From Chaetorhynchus papuensis (lineage: Eukaryota; Chordata; Aves; Passeriformes; Rhipiduridae): a stretch of DNA of 64,000 nucleotides. The stretch lies in NCBI GenBank assembly GCA_013396525.1, contig VWYX01000873.1:291580-355579 (forward strand), given 5' to 3'. A program made the translations under genes and the position numbers. The notes under the pieces are model-generated. The model saw only the letters and a list, made by a program, of their open reading frames with translations. It was not told where the DNA came from and searched no databases. Each line of letters begins with the position of its first letter. The stretch's first letter is position 1. Positions 39,301-52,375 of the stretch are shown piece after piece.

Positions 39301-42300
39301 TTAATACATGAGGCATTTCAGATGCTTGCCACAGACTCATGAGATGAGGCTTGATCCTAAAGAATGTGTTCCCTTTCTGCTGACTCCTTACTGAAGTTAA
39401 ATCTCCTTTACTTTAGTGAGGTTGGCAGATTATGGAAGGACCCCCATTCTGTCCTCACAGGTTATGAATTTTATAGATCTGATGTTGTTAAATTCAACAA
39501 TGCATCCTTTGTGTTCCACTAAGGTCTTCATAAACATTAAGAAAATCTATTCCCATTCCATTACTCAAAAGGTATACGGCAAGGGAATAAATGTGACAGC
39601 TTTATCCTAACCTGTCAAATCACTGTTTGCTCCTGATTCCCAAGAACCTCACACACACCCCCTCCCCATCTTCCAGGCAAAAGAATTCCAAAACGTTTTC
39701 AAAACTCTAGATAACGTTTTGATTATACTAGTTTAACTTCTGACCAGAAGCAAGAAGCACGTGGACTCAGAGGAGTAAGTGTGGATTACCTCTCACCAGC
39801 ACAGGTTGCTAGAAATGTGTGAGAACTGCCATTAGGAGAGTAGGCAAGCTTTTACTGTGTCTTACCCCCTAAAAAAATAAAAACACCAAAAAAACTTCAG
39901 AACCATCCGGCCAGCCCACAAGGTAACAGTCCTGACTCCTTTGGGGTGTCTCCATACTGTGAAATAATCCAGGAACAACAGATCAGGCATGTGTAATTTT
40001 CCAGAGCAAAACAGGAACCAGCAGAGGTTATCTAGGCAAAAGATCAAGAAAAATTCAAGCAGCAAACAACGTACTTCCAAACCAAACAACAATCAAGGTT
40101 CACAGAGCCTCTCTGAGAGCTTGGCCTGGGGAATAAACCCCTTGCTTAGTAGAAAGAGGCCTGTCGACTCAGCACCATGAAATTGAATAAAACCTCTCTT
40201 TGTGGCAGCATCCAGGGGAGAAGGACAAAGGGTCTCTGCCACCACAGCGCTTCTGAATGACAGAAGCCTCCAGCACCTCCAGCACTCCTCCCACCCACAG
40301 CAGAATCCCAGGAAACTGAGTGCTTATTCATGACTTGGGCTCTGTCCATTTTCTGAGTTTCCCTCTACATCCTCCAATGCCGACTATTTAACAATATCTT
40401 CTTTTAGCTCGTCTTTTGTTTGCCACTTCCGCATTTAATTGCAAGTTCATGGGTATAAAGTGGCCTGAACAGCTGAAGTCAGTCATCCTGATTTGAAGGC
40501 TCCCTTTCCTCATAAAAGGGGAAACAGTTCTTTCTCTGTCTTTCTGTCTGTCTTCATTTCCCTTTCCTTGGCCACTTCTCCCCTTCCCCCTCCAGCCCAG
40601 CAATTTTTCTCTTTCCTGTTCCCTTTCTCATCCTGTATTTCTTTCTGTGTCTCCCTCTAAATCAAACTGATACTTCTCAGACATGTTGATGTGTCCAGGG
40701 AAGGGAAGGCAAAGCTCTCAAACACTGGCACCTGTCCTTAAAACGGCTCCCAGGCTTCTGCAGCCATTTCTAGTCGGCGTCACAGTCTGCAGAACAGAAC
40801 AACCCCCCACCGCCCCTCGTGCTGAATGCATGGGCAGACAGCTCGCGTGATAACAGAGCTCTCTGATAACAAAACCTCTGCAAAGGTAGCAGATCCTCTG
40901 TCTTGTACAGCAAGTTTCAAGGGAAAATCTGTACACTGAAGCTGTAACTTCTGCATCAGTTAACTTGGAGGAAGCAGCAGCACAGATAAACAATGCACTT
41001 GAGTTCCCTATTACAACATGAATTCTGACTGCACTGTCATCACCTGTTCTCACTCACTGGGCAAACTATTAAGTAGTTTATTAACACTGTAGTGTGCAAA
41101 AAAAGAAAAAAAAAAGGAAATAAAGATGGCAACAGGTGTCGGCTTGAAAGAACCTACAGTCTGTGCTGTCCTGGTTTTGACTATTACCATGCCAAAAAGG
41201 GGGAAATCTGCTGCTAAAACCAAGAGCCATAGTAAAACCACCATTGCCCCGTGAAACCTGAGACACAAACCCCCAGAGTCAATTAGTTAATTGGGCCATA
41301 TGATAAGCAAGATTTCACCTCTTTCTGCCCTCCTGCCTCTTTCCACGCTCCCCAGACACCTACAATACCATGATTTTATGCAAAAATGAAAACTAGTGAG
41401 AAATGGAAGTGCGGAAACTAGCTATGACTTCCCTGCTAATAAGAACAAAAATTATTAAAGCTATCTTTTTGTTGTATTTTATTCCAATTAGTTTAAAAGC
41501 AGTGCAGAAGGGAGGAGGCCTTCTCAGCAAGGGTTAGTATAGTTGTGAGTGTTCTGCTTTGAGAAAACACGGTGGTTTATATTTTGAATGTGGCTGTTTG
41601 AGCCAATATTGACATGGAATTAAAAAACTCTCCCTGATTTCAGGAATCTATGTGATTTAAAACAAATCTCTGCAAAGTTTGCTCAGCACTACAATGCACA
41701 AGATAAAAAGGAGAGGTCCGCATCCTAAATAACCACCTTGGCACTCTGCTGACCTGAAGACGACTTGAGGCAGTAGAGTTGTCCTTTTGCAGAGCGGCAC
41801 AAACATCAGGGTAACACCAAGGTAACACCAACAGGCAGGATGATCAGTGTGCTTGTCCGTTTGCTCCCTGTGCATGCAAACACTCACCTCTCTGGATGTG
41901 AGTGCTTGTGACGTGCCCAAGAGTCTTCACATTTCTGGAAGTGCACACAGAAGGCAGGGACAACAGCAAATTCCTCCAAGGAACAAACTTCAAAACTGCT
42001 GGCAGTTAACATCATTCAGTTGTCAAAAGAGTGACTTTTTAACAGCTTATTACTGCTGGGATGGTAACTTTTAGTAAGACAGATGAGACAGTTCTAATTT
42101 CTCCCAGTCCTACATACCAATTTTATCAAATACTCAAGTAGTAGTGCACAAATACCAATGGTTTCTGGTGTCACAACTTCTTCCAGAGGCTACTCTTATT
42201 AACGTGTTGTCTTAAGAAACATGCATTGCCCTGGGTTGGAAGGTTATGGAAACAACTGTCAAAAAGCTGCAACACCAAAGCAAAGCAACAGAACAAATCC

Positions 42301-44751
42301 TGCTGCAGTAGAGAGCTCCAGCCTCTTTTACCAAGCACCTAACACACTGCTGAAGTTTTATATCCACTGAAACAGAGAAGCCAAATTGCCTCAACAATCC
42401 TACACACCAAAGCATGTATCTGTTTAGTAGTTGTCAACAGTGGCTAGAGGTCGCCTCAAAGAGGCTTTAGGTCACTGTCCTACATGTTCTGTGCAGTGTG
42501 ACACTAACACTCAAAAGCAGGTTTTGCCAAGTTCTGTTGGCCCTGAATTTGTGGAAGGTGATGATAAAGTATTTCTGGTTTGCAAGTCTTTTTGATGCTG
42601 CAACCCCCGTGATTTGAAAGTTCATGACAAAAGCTATTTGCATTATTTTTTTCCACCCACAGTCACTAGTTACTCAGTCTCCTCAAAGCCAGCTACTAAT
42701 GGAGTTAAATGTATGGACAAACCAGAGCCGTGTCCCTTGGACAGGCACAGTTTGAGCATTCCACAGAAGATGACAATGCCACCCATGCTCCTCCTGCTAA
42801 TCTGCCAGCATGATTTCTGCCTGCAAGAACAAGAAGCTGAGTGTGTTAAAACTGTTGATTATGGACCCACAAATGAACTACATGACAAATGATACTGACC
42901 AGAGGCCTATCAACCAGGAGAGTTTAGCTCCTTTAAAATCAGAAGGGTGTCTGTGGGAGTGGGGGTTGAGACAGAGGTATTTTAATGCTTTGCCTTTTGA
43001 GTTCTGAAATTTTCAGTGCTCATACACTGATTCCACAAGCTGGTCTCAATTTGACTGAAGCACAGACTTCACCATACTCTGTAACACACTATACAACTCT
43101 GCTGTACAACTGTGGAGTCCTTTATTCAGAGACACAACTTCTTAAAACTGAAGCTGTAAGAGACCTCCTTACGGCATTGTGTGATAATTTGCATGCTTAA
43201 GAAAAAAGACTAAGGTACACTAAACGCCAAAGAATTTTTGTTTGCCAGTTTTAAGAACCAAGGAAGATAAGCACATAAAGAGATAAGAAAAAGAGGCAAT
43301 ACAAATTGCACGAGATTAAGTCCCCAAGAGAAACCAAGGACTGTGTGCAAGCTGCAAGTGGGTAGCTGGGATCCACCCAGGCAGTACAAGTACCATCAAA
43401 CGCACTGGCACTGAGAAACCCCATCCCCTAGTATAGCTAGAACTACTGTCAAATGTGTCTTGATACAAAGCTAGTAATTACTACTAATTGTATCATTAAT
43501 TGTCATTTACTACAGATCATAAAATAGTATCTTTTTCTTATTAAGCTCAAAGAGCACTAAGTCTTTCAGAAACAATTCTGACAAAACAGCATGTAAGTCT
43601 AAGCAGATTTTAGGCACTACCTGTGCTGCTATGGCAAACAAAAGGATCCAGTTCCACTGACTCATGACATTTAATGAAGCACAATTTTGATACAGCAAAA
43701 ATAACCCAAGAATCCTGAAAGGAGATCTCCCAAAAACAGATGATCAGGCATATGCTCAGGCAAATAGATTTCAGAAGCAGACTGTAAAAAACAGCACCAT
43801 CTGGATCAAATTTACAATTCTATCCATAAATAAAAAGGGACAGCTTATGGCACCACTGCAAGCATATTTATAAAGTGTGGGAATACCGGGCTGTGAGGCA
43901 AGAGTGTTAGGGGAAAATACTGTCTACAGGAGTGAAAAATGCAGCTGAACCACTAAGGAAGCGGAGTGAAGAAGCCACTTCTCAGCAAAAGAAAAACTAT
44001 CCAGGACAAAGACGAGTGGAAATGAGGCAGCTGGATGCCAAGAATTTGGAAAAAGGTGAAGCCAGCAACGTTCTGGAGCTAAATTGTAACTTATGAACAA
44101 GTTAACTTAAGAACAAGGGCAAAATTCTTTTGACTGCACAGCAAACTTCCCATCTACTATGGTGCTCCTGTGTACAGAGATAGCAGAGCCAGACATGTAG
44201 GGAAAGCTGATAGTGTCTGGTTTCCCCAGGAGAACCCAGAAAGAGAATTTCAATGTACAACTGAAAACAATCCAGTGATTTATATCTTTGAGAATCCAGG
44301 CAGACAAAGCACAGTGTTATTCTTTTGGCCCAAGTGACTAGCCAGAAATGTGGGGGAATTACACGCTATCCCAATTAGAAGGAGAAAGTTCTTAAACAAG
44401 CTAGGTCATTTTGCTTCAAATGACAGAGGATATTAGTATTCTGACAGTCATGAGTCTGACAGTCTGACAGTCACAAATTTTTATTGTCATCCTCTGGATT
44501 GCCATAGAATCTTAAAGTCACTATATTTTCAGGACATATTCGGAACCAGAAATAAAACAAATTACCTGGTAAAAAAGATGACTCAGACAGTAATTTTACA
44601 TTATTAACCTCTCCTAAATGTGAAACACCCACCCAGTATCACAGGATGTCCCCCATGGTACCTTTCCTACCTCTGGTAACAGCCTCATAAAACTGGATTT
44701 CACATTTTTACCTTAGTGAAATTCATAGTTCCAAGATTACTTTGGTTTCAC

Positions 44752-44766
44752 TTTTTTTTTTTTTTT
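44752..44766. repeat. Poly(T) tract, 15 nt
   Basis: A run of 15 T residues lies in AT-rich intron 1. No retroelement is recognisable on its complement. Confidence 0.92.
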
Positions 44767-45473
44767 AAGAAAGAATCCACACTTTTTATGTGTCTTTAGA
44801 GATTTGTTCTGTTTTTAAATATGCTTGGCTTTTGAAGAAGCCAGGGTAAATTGTTTGGATTGACTTACAAAGGTAAGTCACATTTACTTTGCTAAGAACT
44901 AGAATGATTTAGGATTTCAACATCTCTTTTCTTGGTTACCCCTCTGCTGCTGGAATCTACTGTCCCTGCTCTCAGCCAGTTTATGTGAGCTATTCCTCTG
45001 CTTCAGCATAGTGTCAGCCTGCTCAGTTCGAGGTACCAAAGAAACACCTCAAACTAAACTTCCTAACTTTTCACTCAGATATATTAAAGAGCCCTCACAA
45101 ATTTCAATGAGGCCAAAAGGATAAGGGTTATGAATACATAAAATCAGGTAACAGGAAATAATCAGTCAGGAAAGCTGCCTAAAAGCAATTTCAAGTCTTT
45201 GACTAATCCTCTCCACTGTTTAAAATCAAAGAATGAAGGAAATCAGGACTAAGAGAGACCAGAAAGCCACTCTGTAACTGAGGCAGGCACACAGCATCTT
45301 TTAAACTTCTTTCATCAGTCCGTTTCATTCATTCTCAACAAGAACTAATTTCAGACACCTTTTCAGGTGGAGCAATCTGAATTCATTCAAGTTTTGCTTT
45401 AGAACATTCCTGTTGTTCATGTTCTGCCTTCCTTGTCCTCATACGTGATGCCCATGTCTGTCACACAGAGATG

Positions 45474-45575
45474 CACGAAGCCCAGACTGCGGCACTCAGC
45501 GGCTTCTTCGGTACGCTGAGATCCCCGCGCTCATTCCTGAAGGAGCAGAGCCAGGGCTGCACACGCCAACCGGCC
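45474..45575. other. CpG-rich intronic block
   Basis: About 100 bp carrying roughly nine CpGs ('ggcttcttcggtacgctg', 'ccccgcgctc', 'acacgccaaccgg') sits inside AT-rich intron. Open frames run across it on both strands, but none resembles a protein I know and no convincing splice-site pair frames it. It could be a regulatory element or part of an unrecognised transcript. Confidence 0.4.
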
Positions 45576-47046
45576 CAGCATCCAAGCAGGACATCCTTGG
45601 TGGCAAATCCAGACAGGGAAATATGGATTGGCTCCTTGCTTTTGTATACAAACACTCAGGATACAAACAAGACAGGATATGAAGTAGCATGTCAGACAAA
45701 TGGCTTTTCAGTTGCTTTTGAAGGGAACAGTAGATCTCAGTTCCTGAAGTCTATTCATTGGATTTTTTAGTCTTTTTCTTCTCTTTTCAAAAATCCTCTC
45801 TTTTAGTTTGCTTCCAGGGGCTTGCCTATACCTTACTGTGCCTACTCTTGGCTCTGCTATGAGCACAGCTGTTCTCCAACACAGCAAGCTATCACCCAGA
45901 AATCAAGAGAAATGATTTCTTGTTGCTCCCTCATACCTGGTCCTTGGAACAATCATCATATTCTGCTTGAATTGTTTGTCTCTGAAGAACTGGTGGCCTC
46001 AGATTCCTCCACTCATTTATAGATCACATTTTTTCCTCTTAAAATTCAAAGCAGCAGGGACTGAAGTTTCTACTGTGTTCCCACCACTGAAGCAAATCTC
46101 TACCTCCCTGGCATTTTACTTAATGAAAGATTTGCATGGTATGAAAAAACAGCAGGTTTTTCTTGGTTCATTTTGATGTTTTTCTGAAGAAACAGCCACT
46201 GCAACTGTAGAATTCAAAACCTGGAAAGCATATATGAGCTGCTAAGGAGGAGCAGCTTCATCTAATATTTAGCATCCCACTCTTTATGCAAGAATACCCT
46301 ACGTAACTCACTTCAGATTCTGACGAGACTTCCAGCTCACGCATGCTTTAGTGGTCATACCACACATCAATAGGTTATACGTTTGGAGTTATCACTGCTA
46401 TGTAAACTCATTGAGACTCCACTCAAATCAGGAATAGACAAGAATTCACCCCAAAAAAACCAAGAACCCCATAATTCTGATATAGCCTAGAAGGTACCTC
46501 CCATTAATAAACAGGCAAAGTATATATACATGTACAGATAGATATGTGTGCGTGTGGGAGGTACTATTCTGGCATAAGTTTTAGAAACTAAAAACTGAAA
46601 CACATAGAAAGCAGGAAAATGCACAAAAAACAAATTTCAGAGATGTTGTAGAAGTATTAGCACTCCTGCGTTTGTAATACTGCCTGCAAAGTTAAGTTTT
46701 TACATATATACACAGACTATAAATTCCACTGAATTTGAAACACATAAGACATTATTTTTCTAATCTGTTCTCTTGCCATCTTCTTTATGCCTTTGGGTAT
46801 ACAATTCCCTCATAAGCCAAGTGACTGATAAACTTTACATAAAGAGAAAAGAAAACATACTTTATTTCTCAGCAGTTCATAACATTCTGTTTATCACCTT
46901 GAAAGTTAAAATAAGTACTAGAGTCACCTTGAAAATAGTTATTTTATACTAAAATCACTATAAAGGCAGCTCCAATCAAAGCTGGCAAATGAGGAGTAAG
47001 GGCAGATGAATCCTCAAAAAAGCCCAAATTACTCCCTATACACAAA

Positions 47047-47066
47047 CCCCCCCCCCCAAAAAAAAA
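47047..47066. repeat. C11-A9 tract
   Basis: Eleven C residues are followed directly by nine A residues, a low-complexity tract likely to be variable in length. Confidence 0.92.
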
Positions 47067-48402
47067 CCACAAAGGAAATATTTTTTTCATTTCATCCAAA
47101 AGTCTCAACCCTTCTGACCAATTCCACCAGCTCAGCTGAAACTTGCTTACACAGCAAATACAACAAAATAACATAAGCCTAGAAAACAGAAGCAGACTAA
47201 GACAGTACGTTTCTCTTCCTCCTTTGAAACTGCCACTCAAATATCATCTGTATTTAACATTTCTTGATTCTAAAAATCAAGGTAAGAGCCTAATCCTCAA
47301 CCACTCCAGCTGCCATCTCACAGTCAACTACAAACTGTTAATTAATATGCATTTGGGCTAAGGACTGTGAGTCTTATTTGCAAACTGATTTAAACAAGAT
47401 AACTGAAGCAATTTTTGTCCTCTATTCTGTTCCTTCCTCTCCTGAAGGTTAGACCTCTGTTCTGACAAGACTGCACAGAATGTGCATCTGTTGCTTAAAC
47501 ACTGCCCTCTACAACTCAGCATTTAAACATTTAAACAAACCACTGCAGCCTTTAATCTGCATTTATACAGAAAGCTGTAGCAGCTGAGGATACAAACCCA
47601 GACACCCATTCACACTGTGGGACTTCACCTCCAAGCAATGGGGCCAGGCAAACAGGCATGGCAGTTAACTGGCATGGTCACCTTACTTTGACACGCTTGC
47701 AAACATAAATCAAAGCTCTAAGCAGTGAGTAAGAGTGAAATTGGTGGGAATATCTTCTGGTTTGGTCTACCGTACTCTAAGATAATTAAGTGAAATATGG
47801 ATTCCAGGATAATGGCATATCACATACACCAGCATTTCCAATTGTTTGCAATGGCCAATACTGAAATTATGATCTCAAAGTATGCACAATATTAATGTTG
47901 TGTTGTGTTCTGCATCAACCAGTCCTGGTGGTCCTCCACCTATCCACCTCCTTTGAGCCATGCAACAGCGGCACTGTCCTGCTCCAGCAGGAAGCTGAAA
48001 CACCGTGTTCTCTCTTTTCTTTCCTCTTGTACAAAGGTACTTGCACCCCACCTCACGAACTGCTGGAGTGAAGCAGAACAGAAATACATTGTGGGGACAA
48101 CCGAGAATTTGTGATGTGGGATACAAGATGCAAGAGGATGATGTAGTGGTGCAGGGATGCAGAACTGAGGAAAGCAGTCCACCCCATGCTACAGTACCCA
48201 CCAGACCAGGTGTCCCAGGTGTCTCAGCATAAGTCTTGGTTTTCTAGACAGATCACATCAGCTGGCGTGTGAGAAAAGGCAAGTAGTGTTCCTATGAGGG
48301 CATTACTCCACCTCTCCACATACCACTCCTGCTCAAAATCTCACCAATCTCTTATGCAAATTGTTCAACAGTCTCATGATTTGCAGAGACATATCATGCT
48401 AA

Positions 48403-48420
48403 TTTTTTTTTTTTTTTTTT
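48403..48420. repeat. Poly(T) tract, 18 nt
   Basis: A run of 18 T residues lies in intron 1. On the minus strand it is a poly(A), but no retrocopy body was recognised beside it. Confidence 0.93.
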
Positions 48421-49530
48421 GGTACTGGCTTAGTTTGAACAAAGTAGTCATGGCATCCCAGAGTCAGAACTGGTAAGCAAAAATCTTTTTATATGAAAAT
48501 AAGGAGAATTTTTAAGGACCTAACAAGGGTTGACTGAAGAGGTATCTTCAAAATGAATGAAAAGGAAGGAGGTGAAGCCTTAGAAGATCAGAATTGTGCA
48601 GAGGGGTACAAAATCTACCAAAACCAAATGCTCTTGTTACAGAGGACAGGTTTCCGCTGTGAATTTCAGGATTAAAATACTTCTTTAGTTTGCTTTCAAA
48701 TTTCAAGTCTGAACCTTGGAGCTAGAAAATTACAGAGGAAGAAACTTCCTTTCTGTGGCATCTCTGAAGTTCCAGCTCCTCAGCAAACAAAAAAAAAAAA
48801 AGCAAGTGCAGAGAAGCCACAGAAGTGAAATGTTCTAGATACTGACTTTTGTAACAACTTTTTCAAAATTTCACCTTGGATTCAGCTTGGCATTAGACAG
48901 TTTTACTTTGCTTGTCCAGACTCTTTTTTTCTAGTGAATGCAGGGGCATTCAAACTCCTATACAGTAGTACATTCAAACCACCGACATTTTCACTTCATT
49001 TCTGCCTTTTACACCCTTTGTGCTCAATATGTGCTTGATTGCAGAACTCAGACTTGCACTTACTGCTTTAAAAAGTACTTCTGCACAGTGTTGAGAAGGA
49101 TTTGTTTCAGCAGCTAGCACACAAACAGACTAGGCAAGTGTGAAACCAGACGTCCAAGTGTTTGCACTTGGACTTGCTGAGACTTTAGCATGAGCACAAC
49201 TGTTCAGACAACTGCCACTGAGTAATTCTGAGACCTAACATAGCTTCTTTGTTTACATTTTTACTACTCCCTGAGAGCATTGGGAAAGTGCTGACTGGCA
49301 GTTCCTCAAGGGCCAAGACTTACATTCTACACCTTATGTTCACATAGGACTTTGGCAGGAAAACTCTCCCAGCACAGTCTCTTGCATCCAGCAGAGGTAT
49401 TCCCAGAAGGGAAAACTGTTAATGCCTCCCATCCCCACGGATTCTTTGTGCACAGAGACTGCTTCTGGTTATGCCTAACAGTCCCCCTGGAATTGAGCTA
49501 AGACCACCAATTCATCGAGCACTAACTGCC

Positions 49531-49588
49531 AAGGATGTGTCAGCTTGTTGCCAGAAGACAAGGATGTATCAGCTGGTTGCCAGAAGAC
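49531..49588. repeat. Tandem duplication, 2 x 29 bp
   Basis: Two adjacent 29-bp copies begin 'aaggatgt' and end 'gttgccagaagac'. They differ at two positions. Confidence 0.93.
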
Positions 49589-52289
49589 TGAATTAAAGAA
49601 TTAACATTGTTGTTGCACTTTTTCACAAAAAAAGTCACATAGTTTATATGACATCTTTTGCTCTGCTTTTTCTCCTAAAGGAGGTAAGAAATGGAGACAA
49701 GGCTCTGTTAGTTACTTCACCTGCAACCTTTGGACAACGCATTTTGCCTTTCTGCACCTCAGTTTCTCCATCTGCTAAATACTGGTGCTCTATTTTGAGA
49801 TGACCCAGCCAAAAAAGTGCTGCATGAACCATTATCTTTATTCTTAATGCACTTCAAAACAAAGTTTTCTTCTTCTCTAAGTGAAATAGTCTGAAAAGTT
49901 TCTTTCCACTGGATTGAGCTGGTTTTTGATACCATGCTGTCCCAGCAGCTCACCCGGAGCCACATTAAAAGAGAACTGATGTCATGCAGCCTTGCCTCCA
50001 CACACCACCTGGACATGGTAACTGTTGCTACTGCAATTTCATTCTTGCTTGCTGTTTGCAAATTTCAGTTCCTCTGGTTGTGTGCTGTAAAAATTTTGAT
50101 TCATACTTTACTTTCCAAATATTGTGGCTTTTCTTGTGCAATTGCTTAAGAAAGATGGCCTGTATTGTGCAAAAGGATCTCTTATGACACAGCGCATGCA
50201 CAGTATAACAGACAAAGACCATTAACATCCTGCCTGTTCTTTCCAGCTTTATTTCACATCACGATGCATACTGTTTTTCAATAGGGAAGAAAACAGAGGT
50301 CACAGTAGAAATACTAGATGTACCTTGCTGCTCACGGTGTTCACATTCTACAGGCAGAAGGTGCTGATCCTGCAAGGTGACCTGCACCTGCTAGAACAGG
50401 CTGAGCTTTCCCAGCTCCTCCTGGCTTCTGCACTCCACAGGATGAAGTCTGTAGAGGCAGCAGAATCCCCAAAAGGTGCTCTACCAGACATCATGCAAAA
50501 CAGAACATCACCCTACATAATCCCTCTTTTTTGATTTTCCTCTGCTACGTGGTATAACTGCAGAAAACTTCCTGCACCCTTCACCAACAGATCGATCCAC
50601 AGAGCAAAGTTTCATCAGCTTGATCTGCTCACCATGCTAAAAATCAAGATGAAGCCGAGCACACTTAGAGAAAGAAAGGCTAGCTTAACAGTCAAAAAGA
50701 GGAAAACACACATTTCTTCAGGGACCGTTTTGCTCACTGAGTAATTACCCCATTTGGCAAACATACAAAAAAACCCAACCCAAACCAACAACAAAAATCA
50801 AAGCAAAGTAATAAAAACTGTGCACAGTCATTAATTTATAACAACAGGAACTGCCCACAGCTGATTTTTTCAGAGAACCACCGTAGCTGGTGAATAGTGA
50901 AGGATTATGTAAGGATGTCATATGTCTTAGTGACCCGTTCTAATTACGGAAGTATTTACTTCAATACAGAAGTATTGATCTGTGCTTCTTTTTGACTCCT
51001 TCCATTCATCTAAAACCAATACTCTTTCCAATTGCATTTAATTCAAAAGCCTGGACTACGCTTTCAATTCAGCGGTCCAATTTTGTTTCTAAATGCTTTT
51101 TGCTCCTGTTTCCTAACTTCTAAGTGCCGTTATTCTGGCAAATGCTTCTTCTAAGTGTTGAAGGATGAATGCACAGAAGTAAAAAAACCATCTACAGTAA
51201 GATTATCTGTCCTTGCACAAGGGCTTTGCAATCACTGGAAAGGAAGGCAGTAGCAAGCAAGAACATGGAGGCAACATCACAGCCAGAGGACTGAATACAG
51301 CATAACCCTAGAAATTCAGTGCTGGCAAAGTTGAAGGCCTACTCAGTAAAAAGCCCAGCAATACAGGTGCTGCAACACTCAGTGCACTGTATTTCACATC
51401 CCCTGTACCGTTTAATGACTAAGTTAAAAACTCCTGCAGTACTTTCGTCTTGTACAAATAACTTAATTGGTAAATCTCATTTCTCAACTATAACTCCCAA
51501 AAATACTATCTTTGATCCATATAGCCTGAAAATCATTACTTATTTACCAACAAGTTTTCAGAACACATTCTTCTCAAGTGAACAGACGACTTGTGCCAGC
51601 ACCGAGGAGGGGACATGTATTTTTAACAGCGGTGGCTTCCCACATACATTTTAAGAGCCAACAAAGGAGATAAACTCTGTGAAAAGTGTCTCCCCAATAT
51701 GCATCTCTCCTTTTCCTGTTGACGGATCATGCCTCTGACAAACCAATGCTCAAAGCAAACACACTTCTGCAGCTCTCTTTGGAAAACTTCTCCCACTGTT
51801 CTGCCCTTATTGTCTTGTCAACACCCCCTCCTCACAAACAGCTGCTTTCCATCTGAACTGATTTCTGAGCACACTCTTAGTAATACAGCAAACAGAACCA
51901 CCAGCACCCAGAGGGATATGAGATAAAAAATTATATCCAAGTGTCCAGTGATTATCATTTGAAGCCTTCGATTTTCTCCAATAAAAAGGGAAGTAAATAA
52001 AAGAGAAATGATCAAGCACCCTTCATATGAAGGACCAAAGTACTTTCAGTCTACAATATCTCAGTTGACAACTCTCAGTGGTGACACCAAATTAGGTAAT
52101 TAACATCCAGTTCCTTTTCACACTGCCCTGAAGTAGTCGACAGCCATTCAAACTGTATTTCCTTTCTGTCCCCTCCTCCACAGATTAAACAAAATAAAAG
52201 ATCTCAAGTAATGATGGCAAGAATCAGTAATGACAAAAATCTAAGGAAGGCTGACAGAACATATTTCTAGCACTTCTGGCCTGGCACCT

Positions 52290-52375
52290 AGAACTTTAAC
52301 ATAACAACAAAGCATCAGAAATAAAACCACTCAGAACTTTCACATAACAACAAAGCATCAGAAATAAAACCACCC
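52290..52375. repeat. Tandem duplication, 2 x 43 bp
   Basis: Two adjacent 43-bp copies begin 'agaacttt' and contain 'cataacaacaaagcatcag'. They differ at only about two positions. This is the longest near-identical duplication in the window and looks recent. Confidence 0.95.

Noticed and set aside
44504..44520. Possible CR1 end ('ccatagaatctt')
   Set aside because: The short resemblance to the complement of the octamer is not followed by any CR1 tail sequence.
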